The notes under the pieces are model-generated. The model was not told the DNA's origin. It did no database searches and saw only the letters and a program-made list of their open reading frames with translations. Source: Sinohyriopsis cumingii (Eukaryota > Mollusca > Bivalvia > Unionida > Unionidae). From it: a DNA stretch of 64,000 nucleotides. The position numbers and the translations under genes were made by a program. Positions 27,651 through 60,571 of the stretch are shown in pieces. Every line of letters starts with the position of its first letter. Position 1 is the stretch's first letter. Where the stretch lies: assembly GCA_028554795.2 (NCBI GenBank), contig CM068835.1:34752901-34816900 (forward strand), read 5' to 3'.

Positions 27651-28690
27651 GTATATTTGATTTAATTTATATTTTATTTAATTTAATTGCTTGTTTGTTA
27701 GTTTAAAATATAAAAATTGATTCTATTACATGCTATTGTAGTATAACTTTATTTACTGGAGTTTACGTTTTCCAGAAATTCAGTTAAGTCTGGCCTGACT
27801 CTATTTCATAAACACCTAATAATATAAACTTTGTATATTATGCTGACCTAGTTCCTGACCTTGATTCAGAATCAATAAGAGTTTAAGTAAACAATTTTTT
27901 TTAAAACTATTCTTTCTCACAGTACAATTTATAAAGTGAAATCGAGGCCCTACTTGGAGTACTTGACAAATAACGTGTAGCAATTTTTCAAACGCTGGTT
28001 TATCCAGTGGACTGACCTACATCCAGACATCTGTTTTGCGCCATAGCTAGATTTATTATTGATGTATTGAGAAAGAATAATCATTCATGCCATAACCCTT
28101 GAAAAGTTAGTGTTTTATGTTGTGACCACTTTTTGGGGGCTAATTATTTTGTTTTCTTCAAACTATTAGGATTCCAAGAGATTATTTTTCCCTGAAAATA
28201 TTTGTACTCTAAATTAATTCTTGGACAAAAACAGTTGTAGAAATTTACACAGAATTCAAACAATGGAATATTTTTTATGTGATTCAACAAACAAGTGTTG
28301 ACACATCAGTACGACACTGACCACAGCATACGTCATCGCCTTCCAAGAATTCAGCATCGACTTTAAATTCATTACATGTTTCGGTACAAGTTTACATAAA
28401 TAAACTGCGTGCATAACTTGAATCTGCAGCAAATTTTCTTCATCTAAACAACTAGTTATATTTGTTTAAACAGTCCTCAAACAGAAGATTAGCCATTTGC
28501 ACTTATTTTTACACACGCTGATAGAAAACTGCCGGTAGTTATTTTTAACTCATCCTCTTCAAAACAATGCTTACATCATTGGTTTGACATGCAGGCTCTG
28601 TCCTTCACTTTTGTAAAGTTATGTATTACTTTTTCACTTAGTTTATTATCACATTAAACGGTTTAGTCGTTGACAGTTGGCAAAGAGACT

Positions 28691-28731
<41 letters not shown>

Positions 28732-31700
28732 AGTCAAAACCTAAGACAAAAATATATGAAAAGACCTGAACCTTTTAAAATAAAAGCATATTTTTTATGG
28801 AGACTACGCATTCACCTCAAAATGAAACCGTTTTTGATCTGAAACTACTCTTTTGACACTTCTGAGAAAGAAAATGTTATTACAAATTATTTGTTGGTCC
28901 TATGTTTTGGTGTCAAAAATTTACTATTCTGGCAATATGCCTGCCAATTGTTGTCAGATCTTCATGACAAATAGTACTTTTCAGGTAAACCAATGTATCG
29001 AGTACTACTTGGGACGGAGAAGTATTGACAAGCGAGTTGATAGCTTCTCCAGAGAGATTAACAAAAGACGAATAACTTTGATAACCATAGAGAAAGCCAG
29101 TGAATGAGGCAACGAGCTATGAATTAATATAGAGACTAGTCCAAAAGTTCTTCTTCTAATAATTGATTTTGTTTCAAAGGCCCAGTAAAATTATAGTCAA
29201 GATTTCTTGTAAAAATTAGCTGGTATACGTCTTCTTTCTTTAGCTCCTTTGTTTCTTTGTTGTGCGCTGTAAACTGATTGTTTATACAAATATTTACACT
29301 AGAGGTAAAACTATTTACAAGAAGAGACTGAGTCTGCTGCTAATAAAGTGATGTGAGGACTGAAGGAGGTATTAAGCAGATATCCTTTGTGTCAACAGAT
29401 AGTCTTGAAGTACGTGATTGTTCTGGGCTCACTTAACCTAAAAAGAATTATTGTTTATAGTACCCATGGCTGTATACCTACCTTACTTATGTTTAACTGT
29501 TAGAAGTACAATAGTATGTTCACCCTTATCGTGTTTGAGAAGTCATGCACTGTTTTTACGAGTAATTTTCTAAACATCCCCTCCACAGAAGTTCCCTGTG
29601 TGATACCCGGGAGTAGAGTGACACTCGGTTCACACACACTACTTCCCTCGACTTAAGTCTTTATATTCGTCTGTAACAATTTCATTGATAAACCTTCGCG
29701 TGCCATATATTTTTGTCTATCTTTAAACTGATATATTTAAAGGATCAATCTGTGTAACTTACCTATTTTCCAATTTATGTGTAGAGCACAACGGGAACGT
29801 TGCAGAAGAGAAATATGTGGATCAAGAACGTAAAGGAAGCTATTGCTACTATGATATTTGTTATACTGAATTTAATTATATTATTTTTATGGTGTAATTT
29901 CGGAAAGTTTCGATACTTATATATGTATTAAAAATAAGAAAGAAATAGATGTAAGGAAATCCAAAGATAGGAAGCAGTTAGCATGAAAAAAAGTTATCAC
30001 TTTTGTATTTTTTTCTAACACAATTGATTACAATAAGTATCGAGCATAAACAAACAATGAAACTAACGACAAAGGTAATAATGTCTCAAAAGAAAACAAG
30101 AGCATTCTGTTAGCAGATAAATTTAATTAAAAGATATGAACAAACTGAGAGAAAACATAACGTTAATCTTTAACAGTATACACAGATTTATGCCATCATA
30201 TTCTGCAAACAAAAATAAAGCACATTCTATGAACAAGAAAGTAATGCAAATATTTTAACAACTAAGCATATGTATACGTTTACCTTTCACATATGTTACA
30301 GTCACTGAAGCATTCCAACCTGTCAATGGTTACTGAGATTCCAAATATAAATTTTCAGTACGTTGGTCGATCGATTCTACCTTCCAGTCCTAACCAATGA
30401 GGAATGGTTTCTACCCCTAGCAGCCGCTTCAGTACCCTTCTGAGGGAAGGAAGATGATATGACCAGCCTGACCAAGCAACTGACCATAATAAATACAACA
30501 CAGCGGGACACTTGCATCATACAAAAGAGATTATTATAGCAAGCCTGTATATCAATTAGTTTTCTCTTTCTCAAAAAAGAATGAAAGCAAGAATTAGAAA
30601 TTAAATGTTAAAAATTTAAGAAATGGCAAATTAATGGGTAAAACATATTTTTGAAATCACACAACACACTGCTTCTCTTAATACAAAGTATGCATCATGA
30701 GTAGGTTTGGATATTGCGTGTCGTGTACACCGTAGCTGCAGTTCGTCGTCTCTGTTTGACAGGGGAACATTGGGGCTAATTTGAAGTATTCATACGCAAA
30801 TAACATGCTGACTTTCTAACACATACAATGGATAGAATCTTTAACATGTATAATTTAACAGTCTATAGACTTGATTTCTTATCTAATACATAAGGTGGTA
30901 TGTGTCAAAGAACCATCAGCAAATAGCTTAGCACCAATGTTAAAGGTAACAACGATACAAAATTTTACAGAATGGAAGAACCAAGGTGATTGATTAAGCA
31001 ACTTCAGTTAGTGTATATCAGTATCTGAAGATTAATCATAGAAAATGATGCAACATTGATTTAGGATTGCCGTGGTTAATTGGTATATATTTCTATAACC
31101 TTTGTTAGACTAATTAGGTCCAAACGGCCTCTTTGAAAACGTGATTTAGTTTGAATTTACACAAGTATTGAGGAAAGAAAAGTAAAAATAAAAAACAAAT
31201 AGCCGTATTTGCAAATTGCAAAAAGATAAACTCTGACAGGATATCGCTACAGATAAACGAATATGTCAAACTGCTTTAATTTTATGAAAAGAAAAGAAAC
31301 GATGACTCGAATCTATCGTAGAGTTTGATTCAAAATGGTTATTGGAAAGTATTATCATCTGAATAAGTTACTCAGTTTGTTGAGTAATATTTTTGGTAGA
31401 TGAAATTTCTTTTCCTGTAGGGAATGCGCTGTTTGCAATACTTTCGTCAGTCATGGACCTTGGAAAAAGCAGGATAACTCCGTCCCAATTCAATTACTAA
31501 TTTGTATTATCCACTAAATGAGACTGCACTAATACTACACTAGTTATATCTCACCTGTCTTGTCTGTCGTGCAAAGTTTAATATACAGCAGTCATCTTTA
31601 CATCATACATATTTCCAGACTGATTTATATCAGAATTGAAACTTACTCATTTGCATCGTTTTGTGAAATCTACTTAGAATTCTTTAACGCTCTTTTTCTA

Positions 31701-31828
31701 AACAGAAGTGCAGAATAAATCACTCTTTAAACAGATAACGCGAGATCCATAAAGGACATAACTTGAAGCATGATGAACGCATGTCTGTACTTGAAACTCG
31801 CTTGTTCTTCAGACAAATGCACCGCATA
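27651..31828. other. AT-rich intergenic region, no gene seen
   Basis: No open frame with protein-like composition, no RNA gene and no recognisable transposon. The only repeat is a (GA)n microsatellite at 28,693-28,729. The 3' untranslated region of the minus-strand cadherin-like gene should lie just below 31,829. Confidence 0.45.
28693..28729. repeat. (GA)n microsatellite
   Basis: About 18 GA units. Confidence 0.9.
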
Positions 31829-47901
<16,073 letters not shown>

Positions 47902-49195
47902 CTGTTACATGCAAGAAAGAAATTTTACTGCATTAACATTGATTATTAACAAACAATAGCAGTAATAATTTTCACTAAATCAATGCTTCCTAAATTAAAA
48001 AGATGGAGATTCCTCTGTCTTGAAATTAGTTTTTTTCTTCATTTTGCCATTATAGAGGGTACATGTAGGCCAGTGCAAATAAAAGATGTGCGGAAAAAAC
48101 TCTTTGTTTGCCAGCGGACTTGATGACAGGATTTTTCTAAGGTTCACTTTCATTTCATTAGCCAGACGCCATATGTGTTATTAGCTTGGATATCCTTCTT
48201 CACTTTCTGATCGATGTTGTTCTAATCCAGCGTGACTTTGTCTCCATTTCGTCTGGTTTCTTAGATCTTTTAGCGAAACTCCATGCTATGACTGCCATTT
48301 TAATCCTAGTCCATACTTACAGCAATGTTATGAATCGCATTTTGTATGCTTCGTATGTCACAGGTCCCATGGGTCACATCATGCCTTTTTAACCAATTCG
48401 ATGTATTTCGTGTAGAAATGTCACATATAAATCCAGTCTATAATCACGAAATTTCGTAGATTCGAAAGCAATACCAAAATCTATTCATTCCAGATCAAAT
48501 GGAAAAGTTGTTGCAATGCGCATTCAATCACAATATGACTCCAAATTTCAATTTTAACTAGACACGCCATTTTCTTTGAAAGTTATGTCGAGCGTCGAGC
48601 GCGCGACTAAGATCAAGTTTATCTGGGCGGAATTATGCGCGCAGTATAATGTTGTTGTTTTGTAATGATGAATCTGCGCTTGTGTATTTAGTTTGGAATA
48701 TGGCACACATTCAGTTACTTTGTTTCTTATAGTGTATTTTGTTAATATACTTATGCATTAGGTAGAATTAAAAAAAAATTAGCATATAATAAAAAGGTTA
48801 ATGCATTTGTATGGGAAAATATGAACTCGTTTTGTCGGATGGATAAACTGCACTCCCAAGGTCGTGAAGTATTTCCATTCGAAAAACTCGTTCATATTTT
48901 CTCACACAAATCTAGTAACCTATAATTATTGGATTCATAAGATACTTTGTATGATAATAGCTTAATACTAAGGCACTATATAAAATTGTATAAAATATTA
49001 ATTAAAACATTGATATGTTGTATAGCCTTTATAAAGATGTAATTATGTGTATGACTATTTGTCTCTGTTTCGTTATTTTACTTTAATTTTAAATGAACTT
49101 TTCGTAACTTTTCGCAACGTTTCGTAACTTTTCGCACTTTTCGTAACTTTTCGCATTTTAGTCATACCGTTAAAGGGGTCTTACATTATTTATTG
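47902..49195. other. Upstream of the last recognised cadherin-like exon, nothing firm
   Basis: Further 5' exons of the minus-strand gene are expected here or beyond, but none could be fixed. A short tandem phrase (AACTTTTCGT units) is at about 49,090-49,160. Confidence 0.4.
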
Positions 49196-49445
49196 TGGGC
49201 CGCGGTTGGCTGAGTGGTCTAAAATGCTAGCCTTTACCGACCAATGCAGTCTCACCACTGTCGGCATGGGTTGAGTCTCGGGCTCGGGAAATGTGGGTAA
49301 ATAAGAAAGCTTGCCAGCAGCTTCCGATAGGTTGGTGGTTCTTAACGGTGTTTTCACAGGTTTTATCCTCCACCAGTTATACTGGCTGCCATGTCTAGCC
49401 AGCCTATCATGCGCTGAAAAATGGTGTTAAATCCCAAAACAATAA
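49196..49445 (+). mobile_element. tRNA-derived SINE, family 2
   Basis: TGGCTGAGTGG (A box) and GGGTTGAGTCTC (degraded B box), then a body with AAGCTTGCCAGCAGCTTCC and TGGTGTTAAATCCC. The same body occurs inverted at 59,655-59,889. Confidence 0.7.
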
Positions 49446-52529
<3,084 letters not shown>

Positions 52530-52612
52530 CACAATTGCATTTATGTCATTCATTCCTATTAGGTCGTTATATGAACGATCGATAGGTTCATGTCATTCAT
52601 TCCTATTGTTAT
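52530..52612 (+). repeat. 53 bp satellite, left fragment
   Basis: One to two units with GAACGATCGATAGGTTCAT and TCATTCCTATT, cut by the LINE. The array continues after the LINE from 55,636. Confidence 0.75.
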
Positions 52613-55600
52613 TCTCATTGACAGAGAACTCTCCCGACTGAACATCGACATTGCCTGCCTCCAGGAGACCCGACTGGCTGACAGCGGCACCATCAGGGAA
52701 GCCAATTACACATTCTTTTGGCAGGGGAAGCCCTTGGATGAACCTAGGCAGCATGGTGTAGGCTTTGCCGTCAAGAACACGCTAATCGCCTTCATTGAAC
52801 CTCCATCATCAGGTACTGAGAGAATCCTTGCCCTCCGGCTGTCAACATCCTTAGGCCCGGTCAACATCTTCAGTGTGTACGCCCCAACCCTCTACTCCAC
52901 CTACGAGGAGAAAGACAAGTTTTATGAGGCTATGGATCAGGCAATATCCAGTATCCCCAACAATGAAAGCATTTACTTACTACGAGACTTCAATGCTAGA
53001 GTGGGAGCTGACCATGAGGCCTGGTCCACCTGTCTCGGCTTTTACGGAAGGGGCAAGATCAACGAGAATGGTCAGCGACTGCTGAAGATGTGCTGCTCCC
53101 ACAGCCTATGTGTGACAAACACTTTCTTCAAATGCAAGGAGATCCACCAGGTGTCGTGGAGACACCCACGTTCACGCCACTGGCACCAGCTAGACCTCGT
53201 CATCACCAGGCGTGCAGACCTGGCCAGTGTCCTCCTTACCCGCAGCTACCACAGTGCCGATTGTGACACGGACCATTCCCTCGTGGCCAGCAAGGTGCGA
53301 ATATTACCCAAGAAGCTGCACCACGCCAAGTAGAAGGGTCACCCACGTATCAACACCTACTGTGCAAGCAACCCAGAGAAAACACAGCAGTTCATCAGCA
53401 AACTGAAGGAAGCGCTCACCAAAGTGACACCTGATGACACCATTGATTCCAAGTGGTCCCATATCCGTGACTCTGTGTACAAATCAGCCATCACAGCTTA
53501 CGGGAAGAGGGAGCGAAAGAATGTCGACTGGTATGAGGCAAACTGGGAGGAGATGCTGCCCGTGACTGAGGCAAAGAGGAAAGCCCTTCTGGCATACAAG
53601 GCTGCACCTAGCCCCAGAACACTACAAGCCCTCAGGATTGCAAGGAATAACGCCCAGAAGACCGCCCGCCGCTGTGCCAACACCTACTGGCTGAACCTTT
53701 GCAACAGTATACAGACAGCTGCTGACACCGGGGATACAAGAGGAATGTATGAGGGTATCAAAAAAGCGACAGGCCCCCCCAGCTACAAGACCGCCCCCCT
53801 CAAGTCCAAGACGGGCGAAGTCATCACAGACCAGGGGAAACAACTGCAGCGATGGGTTGAGCACTATCTTGAGCTATATGCAACCCAAAACAATGTCACT
53901 GGAACTGCCCTGGACGCCATTCCAGACTTGCCTGTCATGGAGGAGCTAGACACACAGCCCACCCTGGAAGAGCTCGGAAAAGCCATCGATTGCCTTGCCT
54001 GTGGGAAGGCTCCTGGAAGCGACGGCATTCCGCCTGAAGTCCTCAAGAGCGGAAAACCAGCACTTCTCCAGCCCCTACACACACTCCTCTGCCTTTGCTG
54101 GGAACAGGGATACATCCCACAGGACATGCGTGATGCCAACATCGTCACTTTGTACAAAAACAAAGGAGACCGTAGCGACTGCAACAAGTATCGGGGCATC
54201 TCCCTCCTCAGCATCGTCGGAAAGGCCTTCGCCCGTGTTGCCTTGGCACGCTTGCAGATCCTAGCCTCCCGCGTCTACCCAGAATCCCAGTGTGAATTTC
54301 GAGCCGGCAGGTCAACTGTAGACATGATCTTCTCACTACGTCAGCTGCAGGAGAAGTGTCGCGAGCAGCGGATGCCCCTCTACATTGCCTTCATAGACCT
54401 GACGAAGGCGTTTGACATGGTTAGTCGGAGTGGACTCTTCAGACTCCTGCAGAAGATCGGCTGCCCCCCACGTCTGCTTGCTGTCATTATGTCGTTCCAC
54501 GAGAACATGCACAGCACAGTGTGCTTCAATGGCGCAACATCTGAAGCATTCCCAGTCGTTAGCGGAGTCAAACAAGGCTGTGTCCTTGCACCGACGCTCT
54601 TTGCCATCTTCTTCTCCATGCTTCTCCAGTACGCATTCAAGGACTGCAGCGAGGGAGTGTACATCCATACCAGGGCTGACGGCAAGCTGTTCAACATCAC
54701 CCGTCTCCGTGCTAAGACTAAAGTCACAGAGGTACTCATCCGTGAATTGCTCTTTGCCGACGATGCAGCCTTGACATCACACACGGAAGATGGACTTCAG
54801 CAGCTGGTATGCTGCCTCTCCCATGCATGTAAGGAATTTGGACTGACCATCAGTTTGAAGAAAACAAATGTCATGGCACAGGACACAGACTCCCCTCCCT
54901 CTGTCTCCATCGATGGGTACAATTTGGAAGTTGTCTAGAACTTCACATACCTCGGGTCTAACATCTCCAGCTCACTCTCCATTGATTCTGAGGTGGGCGG
55001 CAGGATTGCCAAGGCAGCAGCAGTGATGGCCAGACTTAACCAGAGGGTCTGGAACAACCCCAACCTCACAGAGAAGACCAAACTGCGTGTCTACCAAGCG
55101 TGCGTGCTCAGCTCACTTCTCTACAGCAGCAAAACATGGACCACCTATGCAAGACACGAGAGGAAACTCAACAGCTTCCACCTGAGATGTCTGCGGCGCA
55201 TTCTGCACATCCAGTGGCAGAACAAAGTACCCAACACAGAGGTTCTAGAACGCGCCAACATGAACAGCATGTTCTCCATACTCAGCGAGAGGCGCCTTCG
55301 CTGGCTCGGCCATGTCAAGAGAATGGACCCAGGTCGCATTCCCAAGGACCTGTTATATGGGGAGTTAGCAGAAGGTGCAGGACCAACTGGACGACCACAT
55401 CTGCGCTACAAAGATGTTTGCAAGAAGGATATGAAGACAGCAAACATCAATGTCAACGACTGGGAGAGCTGTGCAAACAACCGTTCTAGATGGCGTCTAG
55501 CTGTCAGGCAGGGAGTTCAAAACGCAGAGGAAAAGAGAAGAATAAAGCAAGCTGAAAAGAGAGCTAAAAAGAAGGATAAGCAAAAGCGTACTTTGGAGCT

Positions 55601-55619
55601 ATGCCATCGTCTCTCGTAG
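52590..55619 (+). pseudogene. Non-LTR retrotransposon (LINE) endonuclease-reverse transcriptase, two TAG stops
   Basis: One continuous frame of 1,010 codons is broken only by TAG at 53,331-53,333 and 54,936-54,938. The first part is an endonuclease/exonuclease/phosphatase fold: CLQETRL, RDFNARVG and DTDHSLVASK hold the catalytic Glu, Asp/Asn and His. The reverse transcriptase follows with GKAPGSDGIP, YRGISLL, FIDLTKAFDMV, SGVKQGCVLAPTLF and the catalytic LLFADDAAL; the C-terminus has RRLRWLGHVKRM and a Lys-rich tail. The endonuclease lacks its usual first residues because the 5' end is truncated at the satellite; the real LINE sequence begins near 52,613. I do not assign a clade. Confidence 0.85.
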
Positions 55620-55641
55620 ACGGACGGATGCCAAGAAAATG
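52613..55641 (+). mobile_element. 5'-truncated LINE inserted in a satellite array
   Basis: The left border joins satellite text to the endonuclease coding region. The right border is just after GACGGACGGATGCCAAGAAAA, where satellite units resume. Truncation at the 5' end is the normal outcome of target-primed reverse transcription. Confidence 0.7.
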
Positions 55642-56330
55642 AACGATCGATAGGTTCATAATGTCATTCATCCCTATTGCTATGTCGTTATATGAACGAT
55701 CGATAGGTTCATAATGTCATTCATCCCTATTGCTATGTCGTTATATGAACGATCGATAGGTTCATCATTCCATTCATTACTATCGTTATATGAACGATCG
55801 ATAGGGTTCATCATTTCACCATTTCATTTATTCATATTCCTATTTAGGTATCGGTTTACGATCGATAAGTTCTTAATAACACGTATTGCTGTGTCGTTGT
55901 GGGAACAGTCGATAGGCTAATAATTTCATTCATTCGTATAGTTATATGAACAATCGTTAGGTTTATAATGTTATTAATTCCTATTGCAACGCAGTTATGT
56001 GAACGATCGATGGGTTTATAATGTTATTAATTCCTATTGCAATGCCGTTGTGTGAACGATCGATAGGTTTATAATGTTGTTCATTCCTATTGCAATGCCG
56101 TTGTGTGAACGATCGATAGGATTATAATGTTATTAATTCCTATTGCAATGCCGTTGTGTGAACGATCGATGGGTTTATAATGTTATTCATTCCTATTGCA
56201 ATGCCGTTGTGTGAACGATCGATAGGTTCATCATTTCATTCATTCCTATTTCAATATCTGGTTACGATCGATAGGTTCGTAATTTGCACTGCTTTTCTAA
56301 TCGTTATTTGAGCGATACATAATTACATTC
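55636..56330 (+). repeat. 53 bp satellite array
   Basis: About twelve units of GAACGATCGATAGGTTCATA followed by ATGTCATTCATCCCTATTGC, drifting in sequence towards the right. Each unit contains the inverted pair TGAAC / GTTCA around GATCGATAG. Confidence 0.9.
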
Positions 56331-56760
56331 TTTTCTGAATCGTTATTTGAACGATACATAATTACATTCTTTTCTAAATCGTTATCTGAACGATACCTTA
56401 AAGACTTTTTATATTGAGGTGTAGATCACTTTTATTTTGTTGGTCGGTGATAGGATTTCACGTTTGTTTTGAAATTACATTCGTTAAATTAATGTTGGAG
56501 TTTTGTTTTCTCTCGTTGGAGTTATTTGTTGATGATAGTTCCATGTTAGGAACTTTATAATTTTCCTTATCTTTTGATTATAATGGTGTCAGATTTGTTA
56601 TATTTAAATTGCATTTATAAATAAACATCTTGTAAACGCAGTTGCTTTTGGTGTCTTCCCTAATCCAGTGCCAACCCGGCTTCATCCTATGACAAATGGT
56701 ATACTATACAAAGAATTTTAATGGAAACGACATGTCTATTTGAAAGCAGACATAGCAAGA
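56331..56760. other. Spacer after the satellite, possible 3' end of a transcript
   Basis: AT-rich, with AATAAA at about 56,618 near TGTAAACGCAGTTGC. No coding signal. Confidence 0.35.
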
Positions 56761-57360
56761 GTTTTCAAAATGGCGGCTATGAAACCTATGCTGGACGTCA
56801 GATCGGCAGAATTTTAATTTCAGACCATTCACATGTCATTTGAAGTCTTTAGTAATACATTCTATCGATATAATTATTCATTAAGGACGAGGAGTGATAA
56901 CAATATTTTCAAGATGGCCACCGTGGTCAAAGGCAGTATTTTCATTTAGAACCATCTAAATACCATGAAAAGACGTTTAGAAACTCTCCCCCCCCCCCCA
57001 TATCGATATGATAATGATTAATTAAGAATCAAATTGCAGTGCGTATCAAATCGCAATACTGCCATGATCGGTGATGTATTCATGATCGGTCATGTCTTTT
57101 CAAGGAGAAAATTTCAAGTAGCGATAACAAAAATTCAAGATTGCTGGCATGATGGAAGATCGGTACCATTTTTATTTGGGATTATCTATTAAGCCATAGG
57201 AAATTGTTTATCAAAACCCCTCATCGATATGACCATCTGTTCAGGAGTAGTAGCGATAACAAGATTTGTAACATGGCCACCATGACGACCATATTGGATT
57301 TTCGATCGAAGGGCGCCATTTTTATTTCGGATCAAATCGACCTCAGAATGAAACTATATA
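56760..57360. repeat. Degenerate tandem repeat of about 165-190 bp
   Basis: Three to four diverged units share AGATGGCCACC, TTTTATTT plus ACCATCT and TATCGATATGA. A C-run lies at 56,990-57,000. Confidence 0.6.
57035..57115 (+). repeat. Inverted repeat flanking the LINE/satellite block, right arm
   Basis: Partner of 51,785-51,870. The two arms enclose 5.2 kb that includes the LINE and the satellite. Confidence 0.7.
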
Positions 57361-59525
57361 CAATGTTTCACAATATTTACTCAAGTAATACTTGTTTTTG
57401 CTGACGATCGACAACACAACATCTGGAAGCAGACGACGGACGCAGAAGTATTCCACAATACAGCCAATATCAGACTACATGGATTTACTTCGCTAATTTT
57501 CCTTGTACGAGAACACTGACATTATGCCATGTCAGAAACTGAAGAAAAAAATCCCGATACAATTTTTTCTTAAATTAAGATAGATGTTTGTGAAGTAACG
57601 AATTTTTAATTGCAGTGAACTTTAAAGTTGAATGCATTGAGCATTAAAATTTTATCTCATTTAAGCCAGAAGATTCTTTGTGAAGGGTCACTTCGACCTC
57701 GTTCATCTCCCCCGTGTCAGTGTAAACTCCAACTCAGTGAAATTGACCGGGTTATCTTAACACGGTCCTTAGAAAGTAAACATTTGAGCTACCAACCCTA
57801 ATCACTTGGTAGGAGCCTGTGTCAAATTATCATTTTTCCAAAGAGAAAATGGTATGCACCGTCTTTCACAGATTCTGAGCTGTCTAATCTGATGAAAGGA
57901 ATTATTTATTTGGGATAATTAGGGACCGCTGCCTACGATTGGGCAGAATAAATTCAGGCGTACACTTTTAAAGTGACGATCTTAGAAATTCTTTAGTCTG
58001 AAATTTCATGAAAGAGGAAAAGAGACTTGACTCCGGGGAGGCCTAATGAAAATAGTGCGTTCGTCGTTAAACAAGAAAGAGACCAGGTGGCCGTCTTGTA
58101 AAAAGAAAGACAGGTTTTAGTGCTAGGACGCACAAGTTCTGAAAGAGAACAGCAATAAGGTATACAATTTTTGTTTCACGTAATATTCTATTATTTGATT
58201 GTTTGTTTTATGCAAATGTGTTTCTATGACTAGGTTTCGATATTATGTGTCGTTTATTCAATTTCATGGAAATATGTTGAAGCTAGATTTGTTATGCAAT
58301 TTATTTTTTAATTTTACAGTTATTAGTTCATTTTAAAATTAATTGCATGCGATCCAAATGTTCATATGTGTAGGATTTCATAGGGTTATATGAATTAACT
58401 TCCTTTGTTTGTTAGGAAGATACAGATCATCTTGAGTTAACGATACTTATCAAATTATATCTGATTTTATAATGTTTGAATAATCTTGTAGGTTAAAGAT
58501 TGCTGTGAGTTACAATTTGTGAATTTCATGCAGTAGTAATCGAACATGTAGTAGCATATATATATAGAATACGGTAGTATTCGATAGACGCTCACGTGGT
58601 AATTTAAGACTTGTCGCTGGAAGCGAGGTCTATGTCCTACCGTACTCAGTCAGACTTTACGCAGTGTGTGGATAGCCAGCATGCTCTGAGTAACGTGAAG
58701 GAATTTAATGTACGTCTAGAGAGTGAGGTATACAGAAATTATGGGGTAATTTGGTCCTTTAAGGAACAGCTTTCTGGGAGAGAGACGAGACAGTCTGAAG
58801 GCAGAAGTCCGATGAAAAGTAGGACGAGGTCAGAATGAAAGGACCAGGAAGTCCATGAAGGGGCAAAGCATAGAGCTTAGGAAGGATGAAATAGGAGACG
58901 TTGTTTTACGGTCAAGATAGGAATTGTGGACATTGCGCTCTTTTGACCTCTCGTTATGATGATGAAGTAAATCCACATTGGACACTCCTGTTAAATTCTA
59001 TTGATATACTCAAACTTCAATTGGAATTGCCGTTATTAATTTGTTCTGATTCAATTTGTTATTTTCTTGTCAAAGGGGCTTGTATTGTTTTATTTCTTCC
59101 CAGTATTCTCGCTCAGTTCTCTGTTGAAATTCTATTCTTCTTTCACTCCCGCCAGGCTATAATATTGAGGGAGTCATCCTCTAGATAACACCAGCCAAAT
59201 CCAATTAATCACCCCTGTTACTAAGAGGGAGACGTTACAATGGTGTTGGGTCAAGAAACTGGATATCTACATAAAATTGTATGGCACTGTGTGACAGCTA
59301 CCCAAACGCATAGGCTTTCTAGTAACTGACACTTGTTTGAAAAGGAGAAGGGAATAGACACAAAACATAATTGGAATTTTATATGTATTAAAATGCAACA
59401 ATTCCAAAGGTTTATCTTTGAATAAATTTATCGAAACCACAACTATATACAGCATTAAGAAAACATACCTAAACCTGTAGTTATAGAGGCCCGATGTGCG
59501 ATTTATCTGTTCTGAATGTTTTAGG
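57361..59525. other. AT-rich DNA, no gene recognised
   Basis: A 75-codon frame at 58,611-58,838 and others are short and without a recognisable domain. Confidence 0.4.
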
Positions 59526-59600
59526 CAGGGAAGTCCAATCTTTTCTGGCTGAGGGCCAAAACAGATACTGTGTTTAAGGTCGCAGACCACGTGAGCAAGA
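59526..59600. mobile_element. Possible hAT-type transposon end relic
   Basis: CAGGGAAGTCCAATC, then CTGAGGGCC, reads like the terminal region of common hAT elements. No partner end was found. Confidence 0.25.
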
Positions 59601-59654
59601 AAAGTTCCTCGTTGCTAATTAACATCACATTAAAACATTCCTATTACGTGGTTG

Positions 59655-59889
59655 CTATTGTTTTTTATGTGATTTAGCGCCATTTTTCAGCACACGGTAG
59701 GCTATGCATGGCAGAGGAAGAAACCGGGGAAAACCCAGGGAAAATCCACCGACCCACGAGATGCTACTGGAAAGCTTTCTCACATACCCACATTGGCCGA
59801 ATCCTAGACTCGAACCCACGCAGACAGAGGTGAAATGGCAGTGATCAATAACAGAGAGCGCTTTATACCACTCGGCCACACGGGGCCCC
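59655..59889 (-). mobile_element. tRNA-derived SINE, family 2, inverted copy
   Basis: The minus strand starts GGCCCCGTGTGGCCGAGTGG (A box), has GGGTTCGAGTC (B box), AGAAAGCTTTCCAGTAGC and a body like the copy at 49,196-49,445, ending near AATGGCGCTAAATC. Confidence 0.75.
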
Positions 59890-60534
59890 TTACATGGTTA
59901 CAATAACATTGTTAAATACGATAGCCACATATTATGGTAGATACATAAAACATTATCAGACAGCAATACAGAAAATGGAATAAGTATTAACTATAATGCA
60001 TATTCTCAAAACGGCTGCCGATTGGACACATCTGGTTTTAGGTCTGCACTTTTAGTGCCATCATTAAATAAATCATTTTCCTTCAAAATAAAAATAAATG
60101 CATGCGGATGTCACCTCAATAGTCTGAAGATGAACATTAAAAAAAAATGTCAGTAACTACGCCAGAAGTCAATGAGATTGCTGAGAAAATGGGTACTCAT
60201 TCATGGTCACATATAGTATTCGTACAATCATGGACAGCAAACGTGCACCTCGGATTTCAATAATGTAATTCCACACTTGTAAGTGAACATGATTCAATGC
60301 TGAGTGCCATGAGCTTGAACATATGCTCAAATAGGGTTCGGCAAGTTTTGACAATTTTAGAAACGTTATACCTTTATACAGATTTTCGATAATAATAATA
60401 ATAATAATCATCATCATCATCATCATCATTAAAACCTGATACATTTTTCAGAATAGACACGTAAAACCACGTTAAAGACAGTGACAGTCGCCTGTATTTT
60501 ACCATAAAGTCCGATATGACCTTTCTTCAGCTAA

Positions 60535-60571
<37 letters not shown>

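Noticed and set aside
48290..48360. First exon with start of a signal peptide for the cadherin-like gene (minus strand, MRFITLL then GTAAGT)
   Set aside because: The donor is in phase 2, while the next known exon needs phase 1; without an intermediate exon it cannot be joined.
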